Source: DASQBT01 sp035635075
GTDB taxonomy: Bacteria; Pseudomonadota; Gammaproteobacteria; Burkholderiales; Thiobacillaceae
Reading direction: 5' to 3'
DNA length: 31,677 nucleotides
Assembly (NCBI GenBank): GCA_035635075.1
Contig: DASQBT010000139.1
Span: 1-31,677 of the forward strand
The translations under genes were made by a program, and so were the position numbers. Shown in pieces: positions 9,750 to 18,425 of the stretch. The notes beneath the pieces are model-generated. The model did not search any database, was not told where the DNA came from, and worked only from the letters and a program-made list of their open reading frames with translations. Numbering within the stretch: the stretch's first letter is position 1; every line of letters starts with the position of its first letter.

Positions 9750-10722
9750 GCAGGTGCTGTTGGCGTGCATGCTGGCGCTTGCTGCCGGCATGGCCTGGCT
9801 AGCCTGGTACGCTGCTCGGCCTTTGCCCATCGTCCAGTTTCCTCAGCAATTCAGCGTTACGCCAGGCACCAGCCTTACGGGGCTTGCAGTACTGTTGGCC
9901 AAGGCAGGCATAGTCGATCATCCCCTGGCATTCCGGATTCTAGGGCGCGTGATGGGCAAGTCGGCCACCATTAAGGCGGGCGTCTACACCCTGGAAGCTC
10001 CCATCACGCCTGCCGAGCTCTACAGGAAAATGGAAAGGGGCGAGGTAACCCAGGCGGCGATTCGCTTCATCGAGGGATGGAATATCCGCGACGTTCGTGC
10101 CGCGCTGCTGGCCTCATCCGACCTCCGCCATGACAGCCAAGCCATGAGCGATGCGGACCTGCTGCGTGCCATCGGCGCCCGGGAAACCAAGCCTGAGGGC
10201 CTGTTCTTTCCCGACACTTATTTCTTCAGTCCTGGTTCCTCCGATCTGGACATCATGCGGCGCGCCTACCATGAGGCACAGGAGAAGCTGCGCAAGGCCT
10301 GGGAGGTTCGAGCCTTCGGATTGCCCTATCAGAGCCCGTACGAAGCCTTGATCATGGCGTCTATCATCGAGAAGGAAACCGCGGTGCCGGAGGAACGACC
10401 GCTGATCGCGGCCGTCTTCCTGAATCGCCTGAAACTTGGGATGCGGCTGCAGACTGATCCCAGTGTTATTTATGGACTCGGAGAGCGTTTTGACGGGAAC
10501 TTGCGCAAACTGGATCTGGAGCGCGACACGCCCTATAACACCTATACGCGCAAGGGCTTGCCACCCACCCCGATTGCCATGCCAGGGCAGGCGTCAATTC
10601 AGGCTGCACTGAACCCCGCCCAATCCAGCGCACTGTATTTTGTCTCCACAGGCAGTGGCTTTCACGTGTTCTCCGATAATCTGGCCGAGCATAACCAGGC
10701 CGTGAACCGATATCAGCGATAA
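9736..10722 (+). CDS. mltG: Endolytic murein transglycosylase MltG (YceG)
   Basis: MltG is an inner-membrane lytic transglycosylase that cuts nascent glycan strands and so terminates their polymerisation. One N-terminal membrane anchor (about residues 6-25) is followed by a LysM-like region and the YceG domain. The catalytic Glu is Glu212 in the ASIIEKETAVPEER motif; YFFSPG, RLQTDPSVIYGLG and YNTYTRKGLPPTPIAMPG are also typical. I start at the ATG at 9736 (MKTIKQVLL, 328 residues), overlapping pabC by 14 bases; an earlier in-frame start at 9700 would only add a polar extension before the anchor. Confidence 0.95.
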   Translation: MKTIKQVLLACMLALAAGMAWLAWYAARPLPIVQFPQQFSVTPGTSLTGLAVLLAKAGIVDHPLAFRILGRVMGKSATIKAGVYTLEAPITPAELYRKMERGEVTQAAIRFIEGWNIRDVRAALLASSDLRHDSQAMSDADLLRAIGARETKPEGLFFPDTYFFSPGSSDLDIMRRAYHEAQEKLRKAWEVRAFGLPYQSPYEALIMASIIEKETAVPEERPLIAAVFLNRLKLGMRLQTDPSVIYGLGERFDGNLRKLDLERDTPYNTYTRKGLPPTPIAMPGQASIQAALNPAQSSALYFVSTGSGFHVFSDNLAEHNQAVNRYQR

Positions 10723-10731
10723 TCCGCACAA

Positions 10732-11340
10732 ATGGCAGGCAAATTCATTTCGCTGGAAGGCGTGGACGGGGCTGGCAAGAGTACCCACCTGGAACAGGTT
10801 GCGCGGTTTCTGCGCGGAAAGGGCAGACAGGTTGTGTTGACGCGCGAACCCGGTGGGACCGAGCTGGGTGAACGCTTACGGGATCTACTCTTGCATCGCG
10901 GTGCCATGCATCCGGATACCGAGGCCCTCCTGATGTTTGCAGCCCGCTTGGAGCACGTGGAACAGGTGATCAAACCCGCCCTGGCGCGTGGCGACTGGGT
11001 GATCTCAGATCGGTTCACAGATGCGAGCTACGCTTATCAGTGCGGCGGCAGGGGAATCCCGGAGCAACGCCTGAAGGAACTGGAAGACTGGGTTTTGCAG
11101 GGCTTCAGGCCAGCCCTCACGCTGCTATTCGACGTCCCGCCCGAGGTTGCTGCGCTACGGCGGGGCCAGGCGCGCGAAGCTGACCGCTTCGAACAGGAAG
11201 CGCACGACTTTTTCCAGCGGGTGCGCGATGCCTACCTCGTTCGTGCGCGCCGGGAGCCGGAACGGATCAAGGTAATTAACGCAGATCAACCCATTTCCAC
11301 GGTTCGGCGGGATCTTGCGCAAATATTGGAAGGTCTGTAA
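10732..11340 (+). CDS. tmk: Thymidylate kinase
   Basis: Tmk phosphorylates dTMP to dTDP. The 202-residue protein has the P-loop GVDGAGKST (residues 10-18), the TREPGGTELGE stretch, the DRFTDASYAYQ motif that contacts dTMP, and a LID region with RRGQAREADRFEQE. The stop codon TAA shares its last A with the ATG of holB (TAATG at 11338-11342), the standard coupling of these two genes. Confidence 0.97.
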   Translation: MAGKFISLEGVDGAGKSTHLEQVARFLRGKGRQVVLTREPGGTELGERLRDLLLHRGAMHPDTEALLMFAARLEHVEQVIKPALARGDWVISDRFTDASYAYQCGGRGIPEQRLKELEDWVLQGFRPALTLLFDVPPEVAALRRGQAREADRFEQEAHDFFQRVRDAYLVRARREPERIKVINADQPISTVRRDLAQILEGL

Positions 11341-12335
11341 TGGCTGTTTATCCCTGGCAGGAATCCGATCGCCGGCGGCTGCTGGGACTGCGCGGCCACT
11401 TGCCTCACGCCGTCCTACTCACCGGGCCAAAAGGAGTGGGCAAAGTCGCGCTCGCCCAGGATTGGGGTAAGGCCCTCCTGTGCGAGTCGCCGACTCCTGC
11501 GGGTGAGGCCTGCGACCAGTGCGAGGCGTGCCACTGGTTTGATGCCGGCACCCATCCGGACTGGTTTCATCTGACCTTTGAGGAAAAAGAGGGCAAGGAC
11601 GGGGACATTCGCCTGGCCACCGAAATCGCTGTCGATCAGGCCCGCCAAGCGACGCAATTCGCACAAATGAGCTCGTTTCGCGGCGGGCGGCGGATTGCCC
11701 TGATCGAACCGGCGGACGCCTTGAACCGCGCGGCATCCAATGCGCTGCTAAAGGTCTTGGAGGAGCCGCCGTTAAATACTATGTTCATCCTGGTTAGCCA
11801 CCGGGTTCGGCGTTTATTACCCACATTGCGCAGCCGGTGCCACCGCCGGGACATCGGTTTGCCTGAACCCGGGTTGGCCACGGCTTGGCTCAAGGCAGAA
11901 GGCGTCGAGCAGGCTGAAGTGCGGCTGGCTCATGCCGGTGGTGCGCCATTAGGGGCCCTGGCTTGGCAGGAAGAGGAAGTTTGGGGGCAGCGCAGACAGG
12001 TTCTGGATGCCTTGGGAGCCCCGGAAGATTTGGATGTGGCAGGCGAAGGGGAAAGATGGGGGCGCATTCCTTCCGCCTTGTGGTATGGTCTGTCTCACAA
12101 ATGGCTGACAGACTTGCTGGCGCGTATGGTCAAAGCGCCGGTCCGGTTCAACCCGGATTACAGCAATGTGCTGGGCAAGCTGGCTGCCCAGGCTGATCTG
12201 CGTGGCCTGATACAATTGAGTCGTAAACATGCAGAGGATGGTCGCTGGGTTGAACACCCGCTCAACCGGCCGCTGCAGATTGAGTCCTGGTTGCTGGATT
12301 ACCAGGCATTATTTGAGAGCAAGGGCAAAGAATGA
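11340..12335 (+). CDS. holB: DNA polymerase III subunit delta prime
   Basis: HolB is the clamp-loader subunit that opens the sliding clamp together with delta and tau/gamma. The 331-residue AAA+ protein has the N-terminal LLTGPKGVGKVALAQ loop, a four-cysteine zinc module (one Cys in LCESP, then CDQCEAC), the segment NALLKVLEEPPLNTMFILVSH and the arginine-finger motif LRSRCHRR. It overlaps tmk at its start and pilZ at its end (ATGA at 12332-12335). Confidence 0.95.
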   Translation: MAVYPWQESDRRRLLGLRGHLPHAVLLTGPKGVGKVALAQDWGKALLCESPTPAGEACDQCEACHWFDAGTHPDWFHLTFEEKEGKDGDIRLATEIAVDQARQATQFAQMSSFRGGRRIALIEPADALNRAASNALLKVLEEPPLNTMFILVSHRVRRLLPTLRSRCHRRDIGLPEPGLATAWLKAEGVEQAEVRLAHAGGAPLGALAWQEEEVWGQRRQVLDALGAPEDLDVAGEGERWGRIPSALWYGLSHKWLTDLLARMVKAPVRFNPDYSNVLGKLAAQADLRGLIQLSRKHAEDGRWVEHPLNRPLQIESWLLDYQALFESKGKE

Positions 12336-12706
12336 GAACCAACATAGCTTTGGAACAACCCCTGGCCGCCCGTCCAGGCGTGCTGTCCCTTTCCATCCGG
12401 GAAAAATCCGCTTTGTATGCGGCCTACATGCCATTCATCAAGGGTGGCGGGCTGTTTATTCCCACCAACAAGGCCTACAAGGTTGGGGAAGAAGTCTTCA
12501 TGCTCCTGACCCTGATGGACGACCCGACCAAGCATCCGGTATCGGGCAAGGTGGTTTGGATCACGCCACCAGGAGCGCAAGCCGCCCGGGCGCAGGGCGT
12601 GGGCGTCCAATTCCAGGCCAACGAAAGCGGCCAACAAGCGCGCAACAAGATAGAGGGCCTCCTCGGGGGCAACCTGAAAAGTACGCGTTCCACCCACACC
12701 ATGTAG
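12332..12706 (+). CDS. pilZ: Type IV pilus assembly PilZ protein
   Basis: A 124-residue PilZ-domain protein of the pilus-assembly type. The N-terminal RPGVLSLSIREKSALYAAYM, central FIKGGGLFIPTNKAYKVGEE and the C-terminal THTM closely follow the single-domain PilZ proteins of Xanthomonas and Pseudomonas. Those lack the RxxxR and (D/N)xSxxG pair of c-di-GMP receptors, and neither motif is visible here. It therefore probably acts through PilB/FimX-type contacts rather than as a direct c-di-GMP sensor. Coupling to holB by an ATGA overlap is the usual arrangement. A rho-independent terminator follows. Confidence 0.94.
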   Translation: MRTNIALEQPLAARPGVLSLSIREKSALYAAYMPFIKGGGLFIPTNKAYKVGEEVFMLLTLMDDPTKHPVSGKVVWITPPGAQAARAQGVGVQFQANESGQQARNKIEGLLGGNLKSTRSTHTM

Positions 12707-12731
12707 CTTGGCGACAATTTGGTATGCTAAA

Positions 12732-12756
12732 GGCCGCGCAGATCGCGGCCTTTTTT
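12732..12756 (+). terminator. Rho-independent terminator after pilZ
   Basis: The stem GGCCGCG (12732-12738) pairs with CGCGGCC (12744-12750) around a five-base loop and is followed directly by six T (12751-12756). It ends the long plus-strand operon 26 bases after the pilZ stop and separates it from tatD, which begins 40 bases further on. Confidence 0.9.
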
Positions 12757-12795
12757 GCGCCTATTTGTGACCACTTACGCATTGCGCTTCCGAAC

Positions 12796-13563
12796 ATGTT
12801 TGTCGATTCCCACTGCCACCTCAACTTTCCGGATTTTGCCGACAGGCTGGCGGACATCCTCCAGCGCATGCAGGACAACCAAGTCAGCCAGGCGCTGTGC
12901 ATCAGCGTCGATCTGGAGACCTTTCCCCAAGTCCTGGCCATAGCGGAGCGCCGTAACAACCTCTACGCCTCAGTCGGGGTGCATCCTGATCACGCGGACG
13001 GCACCGAACCCTCGGTCGACGACCTGGTGCGGCTCGCGGCAAACCCCAAGGTGGTTGCCATCGGCGAAACCGGCATGGACTATTACCGCGTCCCCGGTCC
13101 GCTCGCCTGGCAGCAAGAGCGCTTCCGCGTGCATGTCCGCGCCGCGCGGGCAAGCGGCAAACCCCTCGTCATCCACAGCCGCACCGCCTCGGACGACACA
13201 CTCGCCATCATGCGCGAAGAAAACGCGGGCGACGCGGGCGGCGTGATGCACTGCTTTACCGAGAGCATGGAAGTTGCAAAAGCTGCCATGGACCTGGGCT
13301 TCTACATTTCCTTCTCCGGCATAGTCACGTTCAAGAACGCCACCGAACTCAAACGAGTGGCCAAGGCTGTGCCGCTCGAGCGGATGCTGATCGAGACCGA
13401 CTCGCCTTACCTGGCACCGGTGCCGCATCGGGGCAAGACCAATGAGCCCGGATTCGTGAAGCACGTCGCCGAGGAAATCGCGCGTCTCAAGGAAATCCCC
13501 GTGCAGAAAGTCGGGGAGATCACCAGCCGGAATTTCGCAAAGCTGTTCCTCAAGCAGGGTTAA
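12796..13563 (+). CDS. tatD: TatD family metal-dependent hydrolase
   Basis: A TIM-barrel metallohydrolase of the TatD/YcfH family (255 residues), members of which have DNase activity. Metal ligands are visible as DSHCHL at the N-terminus, the Glu in AIGETGMDYYR, His in VIHSR and MHCF, and Asp in IETDSPYLAP. I use the ATG at 12796 because it gives the family N-terminus MFVDSHCHL; the frame is open upstream but that part contains the terminator. Only weak promoter candidates are seen in the 39 bases between terminator and start, so expression may rely on partial read-through. Confidence 0.94.
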   Translation: MFVDSHCHLNFPDFADRLADILQRMQDNQVSQALCISVDLETFPQVLAIAERRNNLYASVGVHPDHADGTEPSVDDLVRLAANPKVVAIGETGMDYYRVPGPLAWQQERFRVHVRAARASGKPLVIHSRTASDDTLAIMREENAGDAGGVMHCFTESMEVAKAAMDLGFYISFSGIVTFKNATELKRVAKAVPLERMLIETDSPYLAPVPHRGKTNEPGFVKHVAEEIARLKEIPVQKVGEITSRNFAKLFLKQG

Positions 13564-13817
13564 CTTTTATGGCCGAAATGACCGGGTTGTGCTACTCCGG
13601 TGCCTCCGCGATGCGCAAGAGAATAATCCGAGAATCAGACAATCGAACCAGCCTTTTTAATCGCCCGCCGGGCCGGCGGGCGCCGTAGTTCAATTCCGCT
13701 GTAGATACGCTGTCCGCTTCGGACAGGTTATCGCGCACGGCTATCACTTATCCACGTTTCCGAATTTGCCGGACCGCTCTCCTTATCAATGGGTGCAGAT
13801 GGCGATTATTGCTCTGG
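13564..13817. other. Intergenic gap between convergent tatD and usp, with two hairpins
   Basis: No gene is visible. Two strong dyads occur: CGCCCGCCGG / CCGGCGGGCG (13662-13682, one-base centre) and CTGTCCG / CGGACAG (13710-13726, three-base loop). Neither is followed by a T-run on either strand, so they are not classical intrinsic terminators, though they lie where the two convergent transcripts must end. Confidence 0.5.
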
Positions 13818-14264
13818 TCATTTCCCCCGGATCAGCAGCACCGGTTTCGTGGCGACGCGCACCAATCCTTCAGCGACGCTGCCAAGGAACAGGTGGCTCA
13901 AGCCTCTGCGGCCATGCGTGCAGATCACTATGAGATCCGCCGGCCAAGCCTCGGCGTCTGCCGCAATCATCTCCGGTACGCGGTGACCCCAAGTGTCGAT
14001 TTCGATCAGCTGGGTTTCGACCGGTATCCCGGCCGCGCGCGCCACAACTTCCGCTTTGCGGAGGATTTCCCTTCCGCTCTCGGTAATGGCATCCGAAATC
14101 TTGGCTGGATTGGGAAATTCCGCGCTTAGATTGATGTTTACGATATCGACTGCGTGCACGATCCGCAGTTGTGCCTGCACCTCTTTGGCCAGCTTGATCG
14201 CCTGCTGCAAAGCCTGTTCCGCAGTATGGCTTCCATCCACTGCCACCAAGATACGCTTGAACAT
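13818..14264 (-). CDS. Universal stress protein (UspA family)
   Basis: A single-domain universal stress protein of 148 residues. It opens with MFKRILVAVDGS, the usual first strand and loop, and near the C-terminus has THGRRGLSHLFLGSVAEGLV, which fits the ATP-binding pattern G-x2-G-x9-G-S. It is thus probably an ATP-binding Usp. An AGGGAGA ribosome-binding site lies seven bases before the ATG. The gene is divergent from the SulP transporter gene, with about 390 bases between the two starts, and convergent with tatD. The specific signal it answers to is unknown. Confidence 0.94.
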   Translation of the reverse strand: MFKRILVAVDGSHTAEQALQQAIKLAKEVQAQLRIVHAVDIVNINLSAEFPNPAKISDAITESGREILRKAEVVARAAGIPVETQLIEIDTWGHRVPEMIAADAEAWPADLIVICTHGRRGLSHLFLGSVAEGLVRVATKPVLLIRGK

Positions 14265-14653
14265 TGTTTCTCCCTGGAAACTTTCGTCAATGCCGACGAC
14301 ACAAGGAATATTACTCTTTGACGTTAACTTGAGGCCAATCCTGACCGATCAAGCGCTCCAAATGTGTACTTATGGCCCTGCAGGAAGCCCTCTTATGCGG
14401 GAAGGGGAGTGTTGGGTCGGCTCATACAAAGGCTGGCTCGGGTAAGAAGAGGAGCAACTGACGGTCGTGTTTGGCTACGCAGCGGGGATATGAATGTCAA
14501 GGTTCCGTCACGTGCTCATCGGTCAGACGGCGGCTGGGATTTGTTCTCGATATTCAGGATCGAGGGCGCTTGTTCTAAGCGAAGCATCAGAGCCAAGAGG
14601 CGGGCGTGCCAATGGTAACGAATCGCACCGTTTCGATTTATAATGCAACGATT
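14265..14653. other. Divergent intergenic region between usp and the first SulP gene
   Basis: About 390 bases without a convincing gene; short open frames here have no family features. The region should carry promoters for both neighbours. The only good core element I see is the TATAAT at 14639-14644. I looked for sigma-54 type GG-N10-GC elements and FNR-type dyads and found none I would defend. Confidence 0.4.
14639..14644 (+). promoter_or_regulatory. Possible -10 element before the SulP / carbonic anhydrase pair
   Basis: A perfect TATAAT hexamer ends ten bases before the ATG at 14654, but no recognisable -35 lies at 16-18 bases upstream and there is no extended -10. If it is used, the mRNA would begin at or within a few bases of the ATG. 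Alternatively translation starts further upstream (GTG 14606 or ATG 14612, which have an AGAGGCG-like site before them), and this hexamer is coincidence. Confidence 0.3.
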
Positions 14654-16459
14654 ATGTTGCAAAAAGTAATCTATTTGTACGGGTCGGCATGCCCGCTGTG
14701 GGTTTACAAACTGTTTCCGTTCTTCCGATGGTGGCCGCAAGTCAACCGGCAAAACATGAGGAAGGACGGATTGGCGGGCCTTACCGGCGCACTCATCGTC
14801 CTGCCTCAGGCTGTTGCGTTTGCCACGATCGCCGGTCTGCCGCCGCAGTATGGCCTTTACGCGGCGATGGTGCCTGCTGTCGTTGCGGCGTTGTGGGGTT
14901 CATCTTGGCATCTGGTGTCGGGGCCGACAACGGCGATTTCAATCGCAGTGTTTGCATCGGTCAGCCCGTTTGCGCATCCCGGCTCACCGGAATTCATCAG
15001 CATGGTACTGACGCTGACCTTCCTGACCGGGGTCTTCCAACTCGTCTTGGGCTTGGCGCGCATGGGGATGCTGGTCAATTTCATCTCCCACACGGTGGTA
15101 ATTGGCTTTACGGCGGGGGCAGCGATGCTCATCGCGGGTAGCCAGATCAAGAATTTTTTTGGGGTCGACATACCGCGTGGTACACCATTTTTCAAGACCC
15201 TGCAACTCTTTGCCGAGCAGATTGACGCGATCAATCCTTATGTCACGTTGATCGCCACCATAACCTTGTTCACAGGGATCCTGATCAAGGTCTTTCTGCC
15301 CCGTTTGCCCTACATGATCGTCGCGATGCTGGTGGGGAGTCTCGCCGCACTGGGAGTGAACACGAAATATGGTGTGGACATCACGCACATCAAGACAGTA
15401 GGCGCTCTACCGGCAGGATTGCCGCCACTTTCGATGCCTGACTTTTCCTTTTCTGCGCTTGACCAAATGCTGTTCCCATCGCTCATCATCACCATGCTGG
15501 CGCTGACCGAGGCGGTATCAATTTCACGCGCGGTGGCAACCAAATCTGGCCAGCACATTGACGGTAACCAGGAATTCATTGGTCAGGGTTTGTCCAACTT
15601 GATTGGCAGTTTTTTCTCAAGCTATGCTGCCTCCGGCTCGTTCAACCGCAGCGGCGTCAATTATGCGGCTGGCGCGCAAACGCCGCTTGCCGCAGTGCTG
15701 GCCTCCGTTTTTCTGGTGCTGATCCTGTTTCTGGTTGCGCCGCTCGCAGCCTATTTGCCGAACGCGGCCATGGCCGGAATTTTGTTTCTGGTGGCTTGGG
15801 GACTCATTGATTTTCATCACATCGGCCTGTTGCCCAAAATAAGTCGCCAGGAGACTGTGGTGCTGTGGGTGACGCTGATCGGCACGCTGGTTGATCTGGA
15901 AAAAGGCATTTTCTTCGGCATCGCATTGTCGCTGATCTTCTATCTGTATCGCACGTCACGTCCACGGTTGGAGGCTGCCGTTCCCGATCCCGAGCCCGAC
16001 AGCTACCACTACATCTCTGCCGAAGGCCAGCTCGAGTGTCCGCAGATCAAGTTCGTACGTGTCAGCGGCTCTCCGTTTTTTGGCGCCGTTTCTCACTTTC
16101 AGCAATATCTTCAGGAACTTGCGGAGCGGGAGCCGCAACGCAAGCAGCTTGTGCTCATAAGCACGGGGATGAACTTCGTTGATCTGGCCGGTGCTGAAAT
16201 GCTTGCCCAGGCTGCGCGCGACCAGCGCAAAATGGGCGGCAGCCTCGGTTTCTATCGGCTTAAGCCCGAGGTCGAGCGCATGCTGGAACAAGGGGGATTC
16301 ATGGTCGATATTGGTCGTGATAACATCTACTCGGCCAAGTCCAGACCCGCTTCCGTCCTTTATCCCAAACTCGATCCTGAAATTTGCCGCACCTGCACGG
16401 CCCGAATTTTTCGCGAGTGCAAGGATGAAGTGCCCAACAGAAAGTCGCAATCAGCATGA
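14654..16459 (+). CDS. SulP family anion transporter with STAS domain (candidate bicarbonate/sulfate transporter)
   Basis: A SulP (SLC26-like) membrane transporter, about 601 residues from the ATG at 14654. The N-terminal part has the family signature PQAVAFATIAGLPPQYGLYAA and a further stretch of hydrophobic helices to about residue 430; a cytoplasmic STAS domain follows, with the GMNFVDLAGAEML segment. The C-terminus carries an unusual tail with three cysteines (about 578, 581, 589; CRTCTARIFREC). SulP proteins move sulfate, bicarbonate or other anions, and the sequence alone does not decide. Overlap with the next gene, a carbonic anhydrase (ATGA at 16456-16459), makes bicarbonate the favoured guess. 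Start is uncertain: GTG 14606 and ATG 14612 are alternatives. Confidence 0.9.
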   Translation: MLQKVIYLYGSACPLWVYKLFPFFRWWPQVNRQNMRKDGLAGLTGALIVLPQAVAFATIAGLPPQYGLYAAMVPAVVAALWGSSWHLVSGPTTAISIAVFASVSPFAHPGSPEFISMVLTLTFLTGVFQLVLGLARMGMLVNFISHTVVIGFTAGAAMLIAGSQIKNFFGVDIPRGTPFFKTLQLFAEQIDAINPYVTLIATITLFTGILIKVFLPRLPYMIVAMLVGSLAALGVNTKYGVDITHIKTVGALPAGLPPLSMPDFSFSALDQMLFPSLIITMLALTEAVSISRAVATKSGQHIDGNQEFIGQGLSNLIGSFFSSYAASGSFNRSGVNYAAGAQTPLAAVLASVFLVLILFLVAPLAAYLPNAAMAGILFLVAWGLIDFHHIGLLPKISRQETVVLWVTLIGTLVDLEKGIFFGIALSLIFYLYRTSRPRLEAAVPDPEPDSYHYISAEGQLECPQIKFVRVSGSPFFGAVSHFQQYLQELAEREPQRKQLVLISTGMNFVDLAGAEMLAQAARDQRKMGGSLGFYRLKPEVERMLEQGGFMVDIGRDNIYSAKSRPASVLYPKLDPEICRTCTARIFRECKDEVPNRKSQSA

Positions 16460-17016
16460 TCCGTCGCAACCCTAACGGTGACATTCCGCAAGTACACGAA
16501 GCCGCGTTTGTCGATCCCACTGCAATTCTGTGCGGCAAAGTTATCGTCCGAGAAAACGTATTCATCGGGCCGTATGCGGTGATTCGCGCAGATGAAGTCA
16601 ACGCGGACGGTGACATGGAGCCGATCATCATCGGTGCGCACTCCAATATTCAGGACGGTGTGGTCATCCATTGCAAGGCTGGTGGGGGAGTTACGATTGG
16701 GCGCACCACTTCCATCGCACATCGCTCCATCGTGCATGGCCCATGCGTTGTGGGCGACAATGTATTTGTGGGTTTCAATTCAGTGCTGTTCAACTGCACT
16801 GTTGGGGACGGCTCGGTCATTCGGCACAACTCGGTGGTCGAGGGCTGCGCTGTGCCTCCGGGTTTCTATATTCCTTCCACGGTCAACATACGTTCCGACG
16901 AAGAACTCGCCAAAATTGAGCGGGTAACGCCCGACGTGGCGGGATTTTCAGAGAGTGTGGCGCAGGCCAACAGCGAGCTGGTAAAAGGCTACAAACGTAT
17001 CCGCAACGAGTTCTGA
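16456..17016 (+). CDS. Gamma-class carbonic anhydrase
   Basis: A left-handed beta-helix (hexapeptide repeat) protein of 186 residues. All key gamma-carbonic anhydrase residues are there: Arg44 and Asp46 (VIRADE), Gln66 (NIQDGVVIH), and the zinc histidines His72, His89 and His94 (IAHRSIVHGP). The following C-terminal region with PPGFYIPSTV and a closing helix resembles archaeal Cam more than the short YrdA/CaiE proteins. The acidic proton-shuttle loop of Cam after the first histidine is shortened to CKAGGG, as in CamH-type enzymes, but Glu47 next to the Asp is kept. The start overlaps the SulP stop, implying joint production. It probably interconverts CO2 and bicarbonate in the cytoplasm. Confidence 0.9.
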   Translation: MIRRNPNGDIPQVHEAAFVDPTAILCGKVIVRENVFIGPYAVIRADEVNADGDMEPIIIGAHSNIQDGVVIHCKAGGGVTIGRTTSIAHRSIVHGPCVVGDNVFVGFNSVLFNCTVGDGSVIRHNSVVEGCAVPPGFYIPSTVNIRSDEELAKIERVTPDVAGFSESVAQANSELVKGYKRIRNEF

Positions 17017-17069
17017 AAGGACGGTTATCCCTGTGTGGGTAAAGAGTCAGGGTTGTCTTGCGTGAACGC

Positions 17070-18425
17070 TTATTTTTCCAGATTGTAGCGCTTCAATTTC
17101 CGCCACAGCGACACCCGGTCAATGCCCAGTATTTGCGCAGCCAGGGTCTGGTTGCCGTGCGTTTCCTTGAGTACCCAGCGGATATAGCCCTTTTCCTGTT
17201 CGTCCAATGTGGGGATTCTTCCGTCCTTCTTGCGCGGGCTGAGTAATGCAAGTTCACGCATGGAATCGGGCAGATGCGCCGGTTCGATCGTGTTGCCGGC
17301 ACACAATGCAACGCCGCGTTCGATGAGGTTTTCAAGCTCCCGCACGTTGCCTGGAAAGTCATATGCCTTGAGCAAATCAAGCACCTGTGGGTCGATAGCC
17401 GTGACCACCTTCTTCATCAGCGCGGAGCATTTATTGAGAAAGTGGTAGGCCAGCAACGGAATGTCGTCTCGCCTTTCGGACAGGGGGGGAATGTGCAGAT
17501 TGACGACGTTGAGCCGAAAATAGAGGTCCTGGCGGAAGCGGCCGCTCTTGACAAGTTCTGGCACGTCGCGGTTGGTGGCGGAAACGATGCGCGCATCCAC
17601 TTTGACCGGCCGCGTACCACCCAGGCGCAGCACCTCGCGCTCCTGGATCACGCGCAACAATTTGACTTGCATGGCAGTGGACATTTCGGTGACTTCGTCC
17701 AGGCACAAGGTGCCGCCGTTGGCGGTTTCGATCAGCCCGGGCTTGCCAATGGCGCCTGTGAAGGCGCCTTTTTCGTTGCCAAACAGTTCATTGGCGAGCA
17801 GTTCCTCATTGAATGCGCCGCAGTTTACTGCCACGAACGGGCCATTGGGACGGCCCCCATACTCGTGCAAATAGCGGGCAAACAATTCCTTGCCCGTACC
17901 TGATTCGCCGGTGATGAGGACATTGCAGCCGGTGGGGCTGATTTGTCGCGCCATTTCCAGCAGCTTCTGCATGGCGGCATTCTCAGTGATGATCTTTACG
18001 CGACCCAGGAACGCGTCCAGTTGTTCGCGCAAGGCAAAATTTTCGCGTTTGAGTCGAACTTTCTCCAGCGCTTCGGCCACCACCTGGCGCACTTCGTCCA
18101 GACGATAGGGCTTTGCGATGTAGTGGAAGGCGCCTTCCTTCATCGTTTCCACCGCGGAATCCAGGGTGGCGTAACCGGTAATCATGATGACTTCGGCATC
18201 CAGCGCCTGCTCGCGGCAGCGGCGCAGTATCTGCATCCCATCCACCTTTTCCATTTTGAGATCGGTTAGGACCACGTCGAAAGTCTGCTTTTCCAGCAAA
18301 CTCAGCGCACTGGCGCCGCTGGTGGTGGCGGTGATCGTGTGGCCTTCCTTTTTAAGCACATGTTCGAGGTTGCGCAAAGCGACGCGCTCGTCGTCGATCA
18401 GCAGCAGCTTTCCAGTGAGGGTCAT
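17070..18425 (-). CDS. Sigma-54-dependent response regulator (NtrC family)
   Basis: A three-domain activator of 451 residues. The receiver domain (1-120) has the acidic pocket Asp11-Asp12, phospho-acceptor Asp55 in VLTDLKM and Lys105. The AAA+ domain has Walker A GESGTGKE (173-180), the sigma-54 contact loop GAFTGA (220-225) and Walker B with Asp243-Glu244. A Fis-type helix-turn-helix (TLAAQILGIDRVSLWRKLKRY) closes the protein. It should activate a sigma-54 promoter when phosphorylated by the kinase encoded just upstream; the genes overlap by ATGA. Its target is not shown directly, but the divergent SulP gene is the nearest candidate. Confidence 0.95.
   Translation of the reverse strand: MTLTGKLLLIDDERVALRNLEHVLKKEGHTITATTSGASALSLLEKQTFDVVLTDLKMEKVDGMQILRRCREQALDAEVIMITGYATLDSAVETMKEGAFHYIAKPYRLDEVRQVVAEALEKVRLKRENFALREQLDAFLGRVKIITENAAMQKLLEMARQISPTGCNVLITGESGTGKELFARYLHEYGGRPNGPFVAVNCGAFNEELLANELFGNEKGAFTGAIGKPGLIETANGGTLCLDEVTEMSTAMQVKLLRVIQEREVLRLGGTRPVKVDARIVSATNRDVPELVKSGRFRQDLYFRLNVVNLHIPPLSERRDDIPLLAYHFLNKCSALMKKVVTAIDPQVLDLLKAYDFPGNVRELENLIERGVALCAGNTIEPAHLPDSMRELALLSPRKKDGRIPTLDEQEKGYIRWVLKETHGNQTLAAQILGIDRVSLWRKLKRYNLEK

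Noticed and set aside
12229..12795. N-terminal extension of tatD in the same frame
   Set aside because: It runs through holB, pilZ and the terminator; family similarity begins only at MFVDSHCHL.
13748..13756. TTATCCACG resembling a DnaA box
   Set aside because: A single imperfect box with no cluster, no AT-rich unwinding element and no dnaA/dnaN/gyrB context; not an origin.
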